Part shown: piece after piece, positions 39,754-49,781 of the stretch
How positions within the stretch are numbered: position 1 is the stretch's first letter
Layout: each line of letters begins with the position of its first letter
Position numbers and translations under genes: made by a program
Assembly: GCF_003015145.1 (NCBI RefSeq)
Contig: NZ_CP027845.1
Location: 310,001 to 374,000, forward strand
Direction of reading: 5' to 3'
DNA: 64,000 nucleotides
From: Candidatus Phycorickettsia trachydisci
Lineage (GTDB): Bacteria > Pseudomonadota > Alphaproteobacteria > Rickettsiales > Rickettsiaceae
Notes under the pieces: model-generated
Database searches by the model: none
The model's input: the letters and a program-made list of their open reading frames with translations, nothing else
What the model was told of the DNA's origin: nothing

Positions 39754-40830
39754 ATGAATATAGACCAACAAGTATTAAATAGTATTTTGATAAAAGAGAT
39801 TAATCAAGGAAATTTATTAAAAGTTAAAAATTTGACTGAAGACGGCTTACAAGATTCAGAGGGAAAAAATATTAAAGCAGAGATAAATTCTAAAGTAGTT
39901 ATTGGAGAGAGTATTAAAGAGAGCAGGTATGGTAGTTCAGTAAAAATTTTGCATAAATCTACTCCACTATTTGAATCAATCAATAAAGGGCATGTGGAAA
40001 TTATTCAATACCTTCTTGAACAAGGGGCAGATGTTAGATGTACTAATAGTAAAAATTTAAATGCACTAGATCTAGTGTCTAATCTTAGTGCTCAAAATCC
40101 TTACAACCAAGGTTTTAAAAGTATATTGTCTTTAATACTTAAACAAGGACCGATTACAATAAATACGACAGACGTAAATTCTCTTAAGACCATATTAAAG
40201 ATTAACGACGATAGTCATGAAATTGACCCTATAACGAAGCTTAAAAATTCTGATGAAGTATACGAAGTGATCTTTAGAAATAAACACGTTGAGGGTATGG
40301 ATGATGTGGAAAGGTATTTAGATGATTGTACGGAAAATTGGATGCAACAACATAAGTTTTATGTAGGTATTTTTGCTCATATAACAGCAAAAATTCAAAA
40401 AAGTGAGTATAAAGATATTCAAGTTTTATTGAAAGATTTAATGGTTGTAGATAATTTTTATTGTGCTCAGAAAGATGAAGAATCAGGACCCGACGAATTC
40501 GTAATTGAAACCTTAAATTTACTAACTAAGACAATTTGTTGTAATTGGGGTATCGCTCCCCCTGCTACTCCTATCGAATCCTATTACGATTATTTTAACG
40601 GGATCATTAACCCAGATAATAGGAAGGGTAAGTTTGACCGTTTGGTAGAATCTGAGTCAGGTGATAATGACGAAATTTTTAATATGAGTAATAAGTTAGC
40701 TAAAATATTAAACTTAGAAAGCGATAGCTCTCAAAACTTTAAGGATATGCCATTAGCTATGGATAGGGGTGATGGCTATAATTTTTCAGAGCCTTTAGGA
40801 GAAAATTCTGAAAAAGAGAATGAAAATTAA
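39754..40830 (+). CDS. Ankyrin-containing protein, mostly unique
   Basis: 358 residues. Only one or two ankyrin repeats are visible (about residues 65-125: STPLFESINKGHVEIIQYLL, NLNALDLVSNLSAQ). The larger remainder is acidic and helical, with no match I know. It starts 123 bases after the IS630 remnant. No signal peptide or membrane segment. Confidence 0.75.
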   Translation: MNIDQQVLNSILIKEINQGNLLKVKNLTEDGLQDSEGKNIKAEINSKVVIGESIKESRYGSSVKILHKSTPLFESINKGHVEIIQYLLEQGADVRCTNSKNLNALDLVSNLSAQNPYNQGFKSILSLILKQGPITINTTDVNSLKTILKINDDSHEIDPITKLKNSDEVYEVIFRNKHVEGMDDVERYLDDCTENWMQQHKFYVGIFAHITAKIQKSEYKDIQVLLKDLMVVDNFYCAQKDEESGPDEFVIETLNLLTKTICCNWGIAPPATPIESYYDYFNGIINPDNRKGKFDRLVESESGDNDEIFNMSNKLAKILNLESDSSQNFKDMPLAMDRGDGYNFSEPLGENSEKENEN

Positions 40831-40952
40831 TTTTAAACAGAGATATAATTAATGAACAAAATCACTGATACTAAATCCAACAGCTAGACTTCATGATAGA
40901 GTATAATCTATGTATGAGGTAGATTTGTATATTTTTTAGCTTATCGGTTATT

Positions 40953-42482
40953 ATGCATGAGCAAAAAAACTATAATATAGTATGGTTTAAGAAAGATTTG
41001 CGTATTTTTGATCATGCTCCTTTCTTTGAGAGCTGTATAACAGGTCAAATTTTACCGCTTTATATTGTTGAGCCAGAGTTATACACCTTGGCAGATTCAT
41101 CGCCTAGACATTGGCATTTTATTTATGATTGTTTAATCGATTTGCGTGGAGATTTAAGAGCGCTTGGGGGTAATTTAATCATTCGTGTTGGGGAAGTATT
41201 GCAAGTGATGGAAAACTTATTTCATCAACTTGGTCATTTTACTTTATATTCTCATGAAGAAACTGGTAATGCTTGGACATACGAAAGAGATAAGTCTATA
41301 AAAGCTTGGTGTAATTCTCGGAGTATTATTTGGAGAGAGTTTCCAACAAATGGCATAGTAAGACGTCTTGCAAGTAGGGATAAATGGTCTAGCATTCGTG
41401 ATAAACGTATGAATAACATTTTAGTGTCTGTTCCTGAGAATATAAGTTTTGTACAAGGAATAAATTCTGATGATTTACCATCTAAAGATCATAAAATCTT
41501 TGGTAAAGATATATCTAATAAAATACAAAAAGGTGGACGAAGTGAAGGAATAAAGGTTTTAAATTCTTTCTTAAGTGAAAGGGGTAAGGGATATATGCGC
41601 TACATCTCAAAACCTGGCTTATCACAAAATCACTGTTCTCGTTTAAGTGCTCATATCACCTATGGTACCTTGTCTGTGAGAGAAATAGAGCATGCTACAA
41701 AAGCTAAAATAAACTCGTTAACTTGCAATCCTGATCCAGAGGCTTCATTTTTTATACGTAATCTTGAGGCATTTTTATCAAGATTAGCTTGGCACTGTCA
41801 TTTTATACAGAAGTTGGAGCAACAGCCAGAAATAGAGTTTAAGTGCACTCATTCTGCGTTTGAAGGTATGAGAGAGTCTTATTTTAGAGAAGATTTTTTT
41901 GAGGCTTGGAAAAGTGGTAATACAGGTTATCCTTTAGTTGATGCGTGTATGCGAGCGTTGCATCAAAACGGATGGATTACGTTTCGAATGAGAGCGTTAC
42001 TAGTGTCATTTGCAAGCTACGATTTATGGCTAGATTGGTGTAAGACGGCACCATTTCTTGCAAAGTTATTTACAGATTATGAACCTGGTATCCATTATTC
42101 TCAATTTCAAATGCAATCTGGTGTAACCGGTATTAACACCTTTAGAATCTATAACCCAATAAAACAATCTTATGATCAAGATAAAGATGGTGAATTTATT
42201 AGACGTTATGTACCTGAGTTAAAGAGTGTGCCTGACTGTTTTATCCATGAGCCTTGGAAAATGATCGAGAGTATTAAAAATTATCCTGCGCCAATCGTCA
42301 ATCATGAAAAAGCAATTCAAAAAGCCCGTTCAGAGATTAGTAAAAGGATCAACGCAACAGGTTTTCAAGAAGAAGCAAAACTGATAGTACAAAAACTTGG
42401 TAGTAGGAATAGAAAGCCTGTTAGGTCAAGTAAATCTGCTAAAGTTAGCAAAGGGCAGCTTTCTCTAAATTTACTTAGTTGA
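40953..42482 (+). CDS. Cryptochrome / DNA photolyase family flavoprotein
   Basis: 509 residues. The N-terminal Rossmann antenna domain starts YNIVWFKKDLRIFDHAPFF and includes LYSHEETGNAWTYERD. The C-terminal FAD-binding domain has GYPLVDACMRAL, WITFRMRALLVSFASYDLWL and FTDYEPGIHYSQFQMQ. In classical CPD photolyases the segment before RMR reads HNR; here it is TFR, as in a separate bacterial photolyase-like group, so light-driven repair is likely but the lesion is uncertain. The last 30 residues are basic. A light-dependent repair gene is unexpected in an intracellular bacterium and may have come by transfer. Confidence 0.88.
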   Translation: MHEQKNYNIVWFKKDLRIFDHAPFFESCITGQILPLYIVEPELYTLADSSPRHWHFIYDCLIDLRGDLRALGGNLIIRVGEVLQVMENLFHQLGHFTLYSHEETGNAWTYERDKSIKAWCNSRSIIWREFPTNGIVRRLASRDKWSSIRDKRMNNILVSVPENISFVQGINSDDLPSKDHKIFGKDISNKIQKGGRSEGIKVLNSFLSERGKGYMRYISKPGLSQNHCSRLSAHITYGTLSVREIEHATKAKINSLTCNPDPEASFFIRNLEAFLSRLAWHCHFIQKLEQQPEIEFKCTHSAFEGMRESYFREDFFEAWKSGNTGYPLVDACMRALHQNGWITFRMRALLVSFASYDLWLDWCKTAPFLAKLFTDYEPGIHYSQFQMQSGVTGINTFRIYNPIKQSYDQDKDGEFIRRYVPELKSVPDCFIHEPWKMIESIKNYPAPIVNHEKAIQKARSEISKRINATGFQEEAKLIVQKLGSRNRKPVRSSKSAKVSKGQLSLNLLS

Positions 42483-42506
42483 CATCTCAATAATTTTCTA
42501 TACGAT

Positions 42507-44771
42507 CTAATCGCTCAAGTCATCACTAGATCCAGCGGTATTTACACTAATATCGATCAATTCAGCTATTTCGGAATGAGTATCGGCTGTATCTTGTGTA
42601 GCATCTATTTTTAAACGTTTGTGAGAATTAGATTGAATTTCTTTTGGTTTAGCTGGTCTGACTGATTTGAAATTCGTTATATCCTCACTTTTAAGAAAGC
42701 TTGTGATGTTATTCAATATATCTGGTGTGTCTGAGAATATGATTTTACTTAGATTATGTACAGGAGTTCTGGTCAAGACTATTTGCATTGAGTCGAGAGA
42801 ATCTGTTTCTATTTTTTTGACACTTAATTTCATTTGATTAGAAATATTAGAGATCAAGTTTAATAATGTCTCGTCTTGAATTCTTTCAATTGCAGAGTCT
42901 GCAAATTTAACTCCATTTTTCAAAGAATCTAAGTATTGTAGTTTCGATTTTGTTTGAGTTAATTTTTCAAAAAAGTTAGGAGCTAGTCTTGGTGCAAATT
43001 TGTTAATAGCATTTGTTACTTCGGTTAATTGAGTATCGCTACATTCTTTCAAAAGAATAAGTGCTACCAGTATTTGCCCCAGTTGTTTATCAAGTTCATT
43101 TTTATACTTTGGTTCAAATTGCTTGATTAAATTTGCAAATAATTTCTGATGAGAAAAGTCAAAGGGTACTCCATGAGCATAAAGGTCTAAGAAAGTTGAA
43201 GTTGAATAACCGCCTGTATAACTGCAATCCATAATATTATCTAAAGGAGTAAATCCTTCTTGATTGGCAATATCGAGCCTAGCCCCTTTGTCCATAAGGT
43301 GTTTGAATATTGATGCTTTAAGCACAGGATCAGATTTTCTTTCAGCAACCAAATGTAAGGAGGTATTTCCTTTTCTATCCATTAAATTCATATCTGCGCC
43401 GTTTTGTATTAGATACTTTAAGATTTTTGGACTACCTTTCATAGCTACATACATTAAAGGCGTTCTGCCATGCTCATCAAGCGCGTTAATATCTACACCG
43501 TGTTCTACAAAAAACTTGAAATGCTCTATCCCCCTTCTCTTGTGATTTTTATCATAATTGTCCCAATGTACAGGATAAGTGCGGCCACAGTCTCTCCAAT
43601 AAGGATTAGTACTAATGTAATGTAGAAAATTATGTTTCTTTGAGTGATCTAAAGCATGAATATCCATTCCCTTGTTTAAAAGCATTTCCATAATAGCTGT
43701 AAAATCATTGGCGCTGAATTTTTCTATAGCTATTTCAGAGAGTTCAAAGGTGTTTTTTAGAATATATGAATTATTTACATAAGGCAGTATCATGTCTATA
43801 ATTTCAATTTTTTGACTGAGCAGGGCGTGTCCTAAAATACGATGATCAGTGCTTTTTAAAAAATCTTGTAGGCCCAGCTCAGTAACTTTTGTTAAAAGTA
43901 AATTGACTGCATCCTTATTTCCAGAATATGCAACATATGACATGAGTGTAGTTATATTTGACTCGTTAATATGAGCGCCTGAATTTATAAGCAATGCTGC
44001 AGCTTGGGTTTGGCCTTTAAGGAGAGATTGATGAAGGGGGGAAGATGTTGGATTATAGTTTACATCAGCGCCTTTGTCTATAAGCAATTGCATGGCTTCG
44101 AGATTACCTTTTTGCGCGGCATGATGAAGGGCTGTGGTATTACAATTAAATGTTGTATAGATATTTGCCCCTAGGTGTATAAGTAATTCCATGGCTTCAA
44201 TATTGCCAGACCTTGCTGCCATACCCAAAGGAGTACCTTCACATGTTGGTTGATTAATATTTGCTCCACGGCTAACAAGCAATCTTATAGCTTCAAGATG
44301 GCCGGCTTTTGTAGCAAAATGAAGAGGCGTTTTGGCTTCATTTTGCGGCAGATATTGCTTATGGATATCAGCGCCCAGATCAAGAAATAGTTTTATTGCT
44401 TCAATATTACCAACCTTAGAGGCATGATGTAAAGGTGTGTAGCTAGCCATAGAGCAGTAGGCGTGGGTATTTGAGGCATCGAAATTTGCTCCGCTATTAA
44501 TAAGAAACTTGATAGCCTCAAGGTTACCAGATTCTATGGCAAAATTAATAACTCTATAATCACCTTTTCTATCATTAATAGATGCACCTTTGTCGATAAG
44601 TAGTTGTATTGTTTCAAGGTTACCAATTTTAGCAGCATGGTGTAAGAGTGATAATTTGTTCGAATCTGTTGAATTTACATCAATCCCTGAGTTTAATGCA
44701 TCAGATATTTTGGTGATATCTCCCTTTTTAATGGATTTTATTAGATCATTTAATAATTTTTGAGATTTCAT
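42507..44771 (-). CDS. Large ankyrin-repeat protein with F-box-like C-terminus
   Basis: 754 residues. At least ten ankyrin repeats lie in two blocks (about residues 35-290 and 425-535) with a near-identical unit LHHAAKxGNLEAIQLLIDKG, suggesting recent internal expansion. Near the C-terminus, residues 674-702 (SDTPDILNNITSFLKSEDIT, then NFK) resemble an F-box or PRANC helix pair, the module by which viral and bacterial ankyrin proteins can bind host SCF ubiquitin ligases. Residues 717-723 read HKRLKID, close to the c-Myc nuclear localisation motif. Function inferred, not shown. Confidence 0.87.
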   Translation of the reverse strand: MKSQKLLNDLIKSIKKGDITKISDALNSGIDVNSTDSNKLSLLHHAAKIGNLETIQLLIDKGASINDRKGDYRVINFAIESGNLEAIKFLINSGANFDASNTHAYCSMASYTPLHHASKVGNIEAIKLFLDLGADIHKQYLPQNEAKTPLHFATKAGHLEAIRLLVSRGANINQPTCEGTPLGMAARSGNIEAMELLIHLGANIYTTFNCNTTALHHAAQKGNLEAMQLLIDKGADVNYNPTSSPLHQSLLKGQTQAAALLINSGAHINESNITTLMSYVAYSGNKDAVNLLLTKVTELGLQDFLKSTDHRILGHALLSQKIEIIDMILPYVNNSYILKNTFELSEIAIEKFSANDFTAIMEMLLNKGMDIHALDHSKKHNFLHYISTNPYWRDCGRTYPVHWDNYDKNHKRRGIEHFKFFVEHGVDINALDEHGRTPLMYVAMKGSPKILKYLIQNGADMNLMDRKGNTSLHLVAERKSDPVLKASIFKHLMDKGARLDIANQEGFTPLDNIMDCSYTGGYSTSTFLDLYAHGVPFDFSHQKLFANLIKQFEPKYKNELDKQLGQILVALILLKECSDTQLTEVTNAINKFAPRLAPNFFEKLTQTKSKLQYLDSLKNGVKFADSAIERIQDETLLNLISNISNQMKLSVKKIETDSLDSMQIVLTRTPVHNLSKIIFSDTPDILNNITSFLKSEDITNFKSVRPAKPKEIQSNSHKRLKIDATQDTADTHSEIAELIDISVNTAGSSDDLSD

Positions 44772-44946
44772 TATTTTAGTTTTTTAAATGCTTATTATAT
44801 AATATAATAACTTAAATTTAAAGAAAATGCAAAAAACATCTCTATAAAATTACAAAATTTTATCGATTGTATTTAAATATTAAGAGTTAATAGTTTTTTT
44901 GGATCGCTTAATCTCAGTAGAGTAGGGGGTAATAGATTGTATGTCT

Positions 44947-46092
44947 TTAAAGGCTGTTATAATTAAGACTAACCTTGTTGCCTGGATGTCTATGGATTTT
45001 GTTGGCAAGTTCTAGTTCTACTATAATAACACAAACCATGTTAATAGGAATTTGGCTAGAATAGGATAATGATTCAATGTCACTAGGAACGTTGGAAAGT
45101 AATGATAATATGGTTTCCCGCATTTCATCGGAGATGCTGACAATGCTTTTGGATCTATTGTCATAATCATCAGCGGGTGCTTCTGCTAAATTTGCAACTG
45201 TTTTTAGCTCTAGGTTAGGTAGGTTATTTAATATATCTGCAGCTGACTCTACTATTAAAGCTCCCTGTTTTAGTAAGTAGTTATTACCCTTATATCTAGG
45301 ATCTGAAGGAAAGCCTGGAACTGCAAATACTTCACGTCCTTGATCTAAAGCAAGCTGAGCCGTAATTAAGGATCCTGATTTGATACTTGATTCAATTATG
45401 ACTGTGGCAAGGGATAAACCTGCGATAATTCGGTTACGTTGAGGAAAATGTTGGCTAGAAGGTGCAGAACCTGCTGGAAGTTCAGCAATAATGCAGCCAT
45501 TTTTGGCTAAATCAAAATAAAGTTCTTTATTTTCTTGAGGATAAATATGATCTACGCCGCCAGCTAAAACTGCGATAGTTTTATGTGCAGCTTTATGTGC
45601 TGAAGTATCAATTCCTCTAGCAAATCCTGAAACAATTGTAAGACCAGTTTCTGATAAATCTTTGGATAGTTTGGCAGCAAACTGCATGCCTGATATCGAA
45701 CAATTTCTGGCTCCTACTACAGAAACGCAAGTAGAATTTAATAACTCTACATCTCCTATCACATTCAAGATAATAGGAGGATCGGAAATATATTTGAGAA
45801 TCTTAGGATATAAAAGGCTATTGTAAGGAATAATCCTTGCTCCCACTTTGTTTGCCCTATATATTTCTGCCTCAGCTTGTGCGCTTGTAAAAAGGTTAAT
45901 TGGTTTTTTACGTCCTCCTTTGAGCGACATTTCTTGAACATGCTTTATAGCCTCTGTTGCATTACCAAAAACCTTGACTAGATCTAAAAAGGTTTTAACT
46001 CCAACGTTTTCACTTCTGATTAACCTTATAATATCAACTGTCTCTTGAGTATAAGAAAATTTTTCGTTGGATTTAAAAACCTTTTCTAGCAT
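44947..46092 (-). CDS. dprA: DNA-processing protein DprA
   Basis: 381 residues. Binds incoming single-stranded DNA and loads RecA during transformation. The Rossmann-like core is clear: VSVVGARNCSISGMQFA, TIVSGFARGIDTSAHKAA, FPQRNRIIAGLSLATVI and ITAQLALDQGREVFAVPG. The C-terminal winged-helix part (about residues 315-375) is present. It starts one base from the peroxiredoxin stop, so the two are co-transcribed. Other competence genes are not in the window. Confidence 0.95.
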   Translation of the reverse strand: MLEKVFKSNEKFSYTQETVDIIRLIRSENVGVKTFLDLVKVFGNATEAIKHVQEMSLKGGRKKPINLFTSAQAEAEIYRANKVGARIIPYNSLLYPKILKYISDPPIILNVIGDVELLNSTCVSVVGARNCSISGMQFAAKLSKDLSETGLTIVSGFARGIDTSAHKAAHKTIAVLAGGVDHIYPQENKELYFDLAKNGCIIAELPAGSAPSSQHFPQRNRIIAGLSLATVIIESSIKSGSLITAQLALDQGREVFAVPGFPSDPRYKGNNYLLKQGALIVESAADILNNLPNLELKTVANLAEAPADDYDNRSKSIVSISDEMRETILSLLSNVPSDIESLSYSSQIPINMVCVIIVELELANKIHRHPGNKVSLNYNSL

Positions 46093-46093
46093 T

Positions 46094-46696
46094 TTATAGT
46101 TCTTCGGCGTTAGAGATTAGATAATCGGAAACCCCTTGATTTGTTGCTTGCATAGCCGGTTTTCCTTTTTGCCAATCAGCTGGACATACTTCGCCATGCT
46201 CTTGTACATGGTCCCAAGCGTCGATTATCCTTAGACTTTCAGATACGCTTCTTCCAATAGGTAAGTCGTTAACTGTTAGATGACGTACAATAAGTTTTTC
46301 ATCTATAAAAATACTAGCTCTAAAGCTTATCCCTTCAGGGTTAAGTACCTTATAGCTTCTTGATATATCTTTGTTTAGATCAGAAACTAAAGGAAAACGG
46401 ATATGTCCAATACCTCCTTTATTGTGAGGTGTGTTTTTCCATGCTAGGTGGCTAAAATGTGAATCAACGCTTACTCCAATGACTGTAGTATTACGTTCAT
46501 CAAATGACGATATTTTATTATGAAAGGATAAAATTTCAGTAGGACACACAAATGTAAAGTCTAAAGGATAAAAGAACAATAAGCACTTCTTACCCTCAAT
46601 CGCAGCATATAAATTAAAGTTTTCGTGTATCGTATTGTCCGGCATAATCGCTTTTGCCGTGAAATTAGGTGCCTTATGGCCAACAAGTGTATTCAT
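46094..46696 (-). CDS. Typical 2-Cys peroxiredoxin (AhpC/TSA)
   Basis: 200 residues. Reduces hydrogen peroxide and organic peroxides. The peroxidatic Cys51 lies in FYPLDFTFVCPTEI and the resolving Cys in HGEVCPADWQKG near residue 170, defining the Prx1/AhpC subgroup. It is probably the first gene of the peroxiredoxin-dprA pair. The length matches the family. Confidence 0.95.
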   Translation of the reverse strand: MNTLVGHKAPNFTAKAIMPDNTIHENFNLYAAIEGKKCLLFFYPLDFTFVCPTEILSFHNKISSFDERNTTVIGVSVDSHFSHLAWKNTPHNKGGIGHIRFPLVSDLNKDISRSYKVLNPEGISFRASIFIDEKLIVRHLTVNDLPIGRSVSESLRIIDAWDHVQEHGEVCPADWQKGKPAMQATNQGVSDYLISNAEEL

Positions 46697-46794
46697 AAAT
46701 CAATCTTAAAATTAAAATTAAATGTATTATAAGTTAAAGAGATAGCTAAAGGCTACTAGAAATTATACAAAATTTAATTACTTAAAACAAAAAT

Positions 46795-47286
46795 TTATTT
46801 TGATCTTGATATCACTTGAGAGATTTTTTGTTTTTCTAAAATGTTATTTTGAAAAGTATTTGTTTGAGTGTTTTGAGGAGCAGAAATAAAGCTAGAAATG
46901 GAATCTTTTAGTTTTGTAAACTCAGAATCATTTGTTATATCGTAGATTAGTCTTTCTACTGCATTTTCTGGATTTTCTTGTTCTAAAGTTGTTTCTTTAA
47001 TTTGATTGAATGATTTTTTATTATTATTTTCATCCTCAGAGATAGCTATTGAAAAGAGTTTGAGGGCGTCTTCAAATTTATCGCTTAATAATTTACCAGT
47101 GCCCATATATCTTAAGAGCTTATATCCACATTCAAAAGAATGCTTGTCTATCTCTTTAACCTTATATATATGGCGTGCATGAAAATCTATAGCTAACATA
47201 TTACTCAGCACCGAGTATAAATAATCTGAAAGCTTATCTGTTAATACTGATCTTAAGATTTTATGTACTTCTTGAATATGATGCAT
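46795..47286 (-). CDS. Hypothetical helical protein, partner of 47293-49011
   Basis: 163 residues, no family recognised. It is mostly helical; the C-terminal 30 residues are Asn/Gln-rich and end basic (EKQKISQVISRSK). It follows the 572-residue unknown gene with a gap of only six bases, so the two form one transcription unit. No signal peptide or membrane segment. A joint role is inferred from position only. Confidence 0.55.
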   Translation of the reverse strand: MHHIQEVHKILRSVLTDKLSDYLYSVLSNMLAIDFHARHIYKVKEIDKHSFECGYKLLRYMGTGKLLSDKFEDALKLFSIAISEDENNNKKSFNQIKETTLEQENPENAVERLIYDITNDSEFTKLKDSISSFISAPQNTQTNTFQNNILEKQKISQVISRSK

Positions 47287-47292
47287 AGATAA

Positions 47293-49011
47293 TTATCTTT
47301 TAGGACCTTGATTTTTTGCCAATCTCATTTCTCTCTCTTGTTTTTTTCTTATGTGTTGTTTCCACTTATTTTTATGTTTTTCTTCTTTTTGTCTTTTTGC
47401 TTCAATTTCTTTAGACTGATCTGGGGTTATTACTCCTAAGGGATTTTTTTGTTTTGATTGACCTATCTCATTAAGACCTAGGTATTTTGTGATAGGATTA
47501 TCTGCTAACTTGTGCATAGTAGAAATAAGGTCAGAATTATAAAATTCGCTTTCTAGCTTTGCTGATGATAACAAAATAGGATCGATTTCATCTTGTTTTG
47601 TCTTGTTAGATATTCTGCTTTGTCTTATTTCACGGCACAGATCTGTAAAATCTTTAGACATTTGGGTACAGAAACTAAGTTGGTTTGTTAAAGGATGATT
47701 GTGATGTGAGTGAAAATTTTCTTCATAATTTTTAAGTGTAACTCGTACTTTTTCCTTCAATTCTTCTTGAGTCTCATTAGCGGAAAATTGTATTGTGTTC
47801 AAGAGTTCATATTTGGATAGTGGAGCGTGATTGTTATAAGCTTGTTGAAATTTATAGGCCGAACTAATAAATTCACTAAACTCTATGGGATTAATATTTT
47901 CTTTAGTGGCAAGTTGTTTAATCCTGTCCTCTTCCACGCCCAAGATTGTTAGTTCTAGAGGATCAAGTGCTAAATTTTCTCCTATTTTCTGAGCTTCTGG
48001 CAGTGTGCTAAGATTTTTTTCTAGATTGAGTTGTATCTTAGTTAAGCTGTCTACCATGTCATAATCTAGAGGACGGTCGGTATCACCGTGAGCATTTTGA
48101 AATCTTGCTGCCAGGTCAACAAATTTACTAAATTCAACAGGATTAATATCTTCTTTGGTGGCAAGTTGTTTAATTTGCTTTTCTTCTAAACCTAACATTA
48201 TTAATGACAAAGGATTAGTATTTAGCTTTTGTCTCTTCGTCCTTTCTGTTTCTGGCAAGTTTTTAAGATTTTTTTCTAAATTTAATTGTATATTAGCAAG
48301 ATCTTCGGCCAGAGAGAAAGCTCTGTTTAATTCGGGCATTGTAGTATGTAATGATCCTAAATTTTTAAGTATTTCATGTTTTGTCTTTAGCATTTCAGTA
48401 AATCTTTCTTCATCTGCTGCTGTGAGTATTTCTCGTGTTTTTCCTGTGGCATTAGATATTGCTGATAGCCTTTCTTTTTCTTTTGCTTTTGGATTTAAAA
48501 TAGCTCTTTGTATCAATTGAGCAGATCCAATGATCATCCCTGTGATGGCAGCTGAATCGAAGGTCATTCCTGCCGCAATAAAGGGGGTAAAAGGGGCAAA
48601 AGTAAACAAGGTTGCTGCGACAGCTAATCTTACCACCGCTAATGTTGTGGCTGTTAAGTATGGATATCTATTACAAAATTTAGCTATACCTGAAGTAGTA
48701 ATCTTTAAGCATTTTCCACAAGCTAAAAGTACCTCCGATGGTTTACCAGAATCCCAAGCTTCTTTGAATATTTTTTTAGCTTCCTGAGCTGCGCTGATAA
48801 CATCTTCTTTCCAGTATATTTTTGCGTACTTAAAACGTTTAATATCCTCTAATGATTTCGAAGGGTAAAGGTCAATGGAATTTAATAAAAACTCTATACC
48901 TTCCATTGCATAATTCTGGACAAATTCGGATTTCATAATTTGACCTTTCGCATTTGATAAAAAAAGTTCCCCCATTCCAACCAATCCTCTTCTTAATAAA
49001 ATTCCTGCCAT
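47293..49011 (-). CDS. Hypothetical membrane-associated protein with tandem repeat and basic tail
   Basis: 572 residues, unrecognised. Two or three hydrophobic segments at about 118-165 (YPYLTATTLAVVRLAVAATL, PFIAAGMTFDSAAITGM) are followed by a long soluble helical part. This contains a tandem repeat of about 90 residues: both units have IQLNLEKNL, LPE, a PLxLxxLGxEE motif, IKQLATKE, INPxEFS and a final FQxA. A weaker third echo occurs at NPITKYLGLNEIGQ. The last 35 residues are strongly basic (KNKWKQHIRKKQEREMRLAK). No known domain is apparent; a secreted or membrane-docked accessory protein is possible. Confidence 0.65.
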   Translation of the reverse strand: MAGILLRRGLVGMGELFLSNAKGQIMKSEFVQNYAMEGIEFLLNSIDLYPSKSLEDIKRFKYAKIYWKEDVISAAQEAKKIFKEAWDSGKPSEVLLACGKCLKITTSGIAKFCNRYPYLTATTLAVVRLAVAATLFTFAPFTPFIAAGMTFDSAAITGMIIGSAQLIQRAILNPKAKEKERLSAISNATGKTREILTAADEERFTEMLKTKHEILKNLGSLHTTMPELNRAFSLAEDLANIQLNLEKNLKNLPETERTKRQKLNTNPLSLIMLGLEEKQIKQLATKEDINPVEFSKFVDLAARFQNAHGDTDRPLDYDMVDSLTKIQLNLEKNLSTLPEAQKIGENLALDPLELTILGVEEDRIKQLATKENINPIEFSEFISSAYKFQQAYNNHAPLSKYELLNTIQFSANETQEELKEKVRVTLKNYEENFHSHHNHPLTNQLSFCTQMSKDFTDLCREIRQSRISNKTKQDEIDPILLSSAKLESEFYNSDLISTMHKLADNPITKYLGLNEIGQSKQKNPLGVITPDQSKEIEAKRQKEEKHKNKWKQHIRKKQEREMRLAKNQGPKR

Positions 49012-49079
49012 AATTTTGATTTAAATTTAATTCATATTTTGCTAAGATAATCGTTATCCTAAATAAAAGAAATTTAAGA

Positions 49080-49718
49080 ATGAAGTTTGTGCTCTACGAT
49101 TGGTTAGGATTAAACGAATACCTCTTTACCTTACTTAATTCTAGTTTAAACCATGGGTTATTGTCGTATTTTTTCTATCTAATCTCGATCTTATTTAAAG
49201 AATTTGTATTTTTGATATATTATGCTGCATTTGTTGTCTATCAAGTAAATAATCTGAGTGCTCAGACTTATGAAAAGTACAATAAAGTATTTAATAAAGC
49301 TGTAGAAATTGGATCTATTTACTCTAGCGTTATGGTGTTTTACACACTGATAAAATATACCGTAAATTTTCCTCGTCCGTATTGTAGCATGTCAAATTTT
49401 ATCAGTATTAATAATTTTGCTCATGAGCGTTGTTTATCAAGTTTCCCAAGTGCTCATACTGCAATGGCTATTATTGTGTGTTGGTGGGTTTGGCCATATG
49501 TAAATAGGTTAGGAAGAATTTTATTAATAGCTTTAGTAATACTAGTAGGATTATCTAGAATAGCTCTTGCAATGCATTATCCCGCTGATATTATTTGGAG
49601 TGTTGTTATATCTTTGGGCATATGCCATATTGCACCTAAGATCTCTAGTTTAGGAATTATTCAAGATAAGATCTTGCAACCTATAAAAAAATTCATTTGG
49701 CAATTTGTAAAGAAATAA
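49080..49718 (+). CDS. PAP2-family membrane phosphatase
   Basis: 212 residues with about five hydrophobic segments. The three phosphatase signatures are present: KYTVNFPRP, SFPSAHT and SRIALAMHYPAD, giving the catalytic His residues and Asp. Likely substrates are lipid phosphates such as phosphatidic acid, phosphatidylglycerol phosphate or undecaprenyl pyrophosphate, acting at the inner membrane. It is followed 63 bases later by an MFS gene. Confidence 0.9.
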   Translation: MKFVLYDWLGLNEYLFTLLNSSLNHGLLSYFFYLISILFKEFVFLIYYAAFVVYQVNNLSAQTYEKYNKVFNKAVEIGSIYSSVMVFYTLIKYTVNFPRPYCSMSNFISINNFAHERCLSSFPSAHTAMAIIVCWWVWPYVNRLGRILLIALVILVGLSRIALAMHYPADIIWSVVISLGICHIAPKISSLGIIQDKILQPIKKFIWQFVKK

Positions 49719-49781
49719 ATTACATATCTTTTCTCATATCGTGTATAATGCTATCGAGTTATACCGATATTTTTATTTAAA

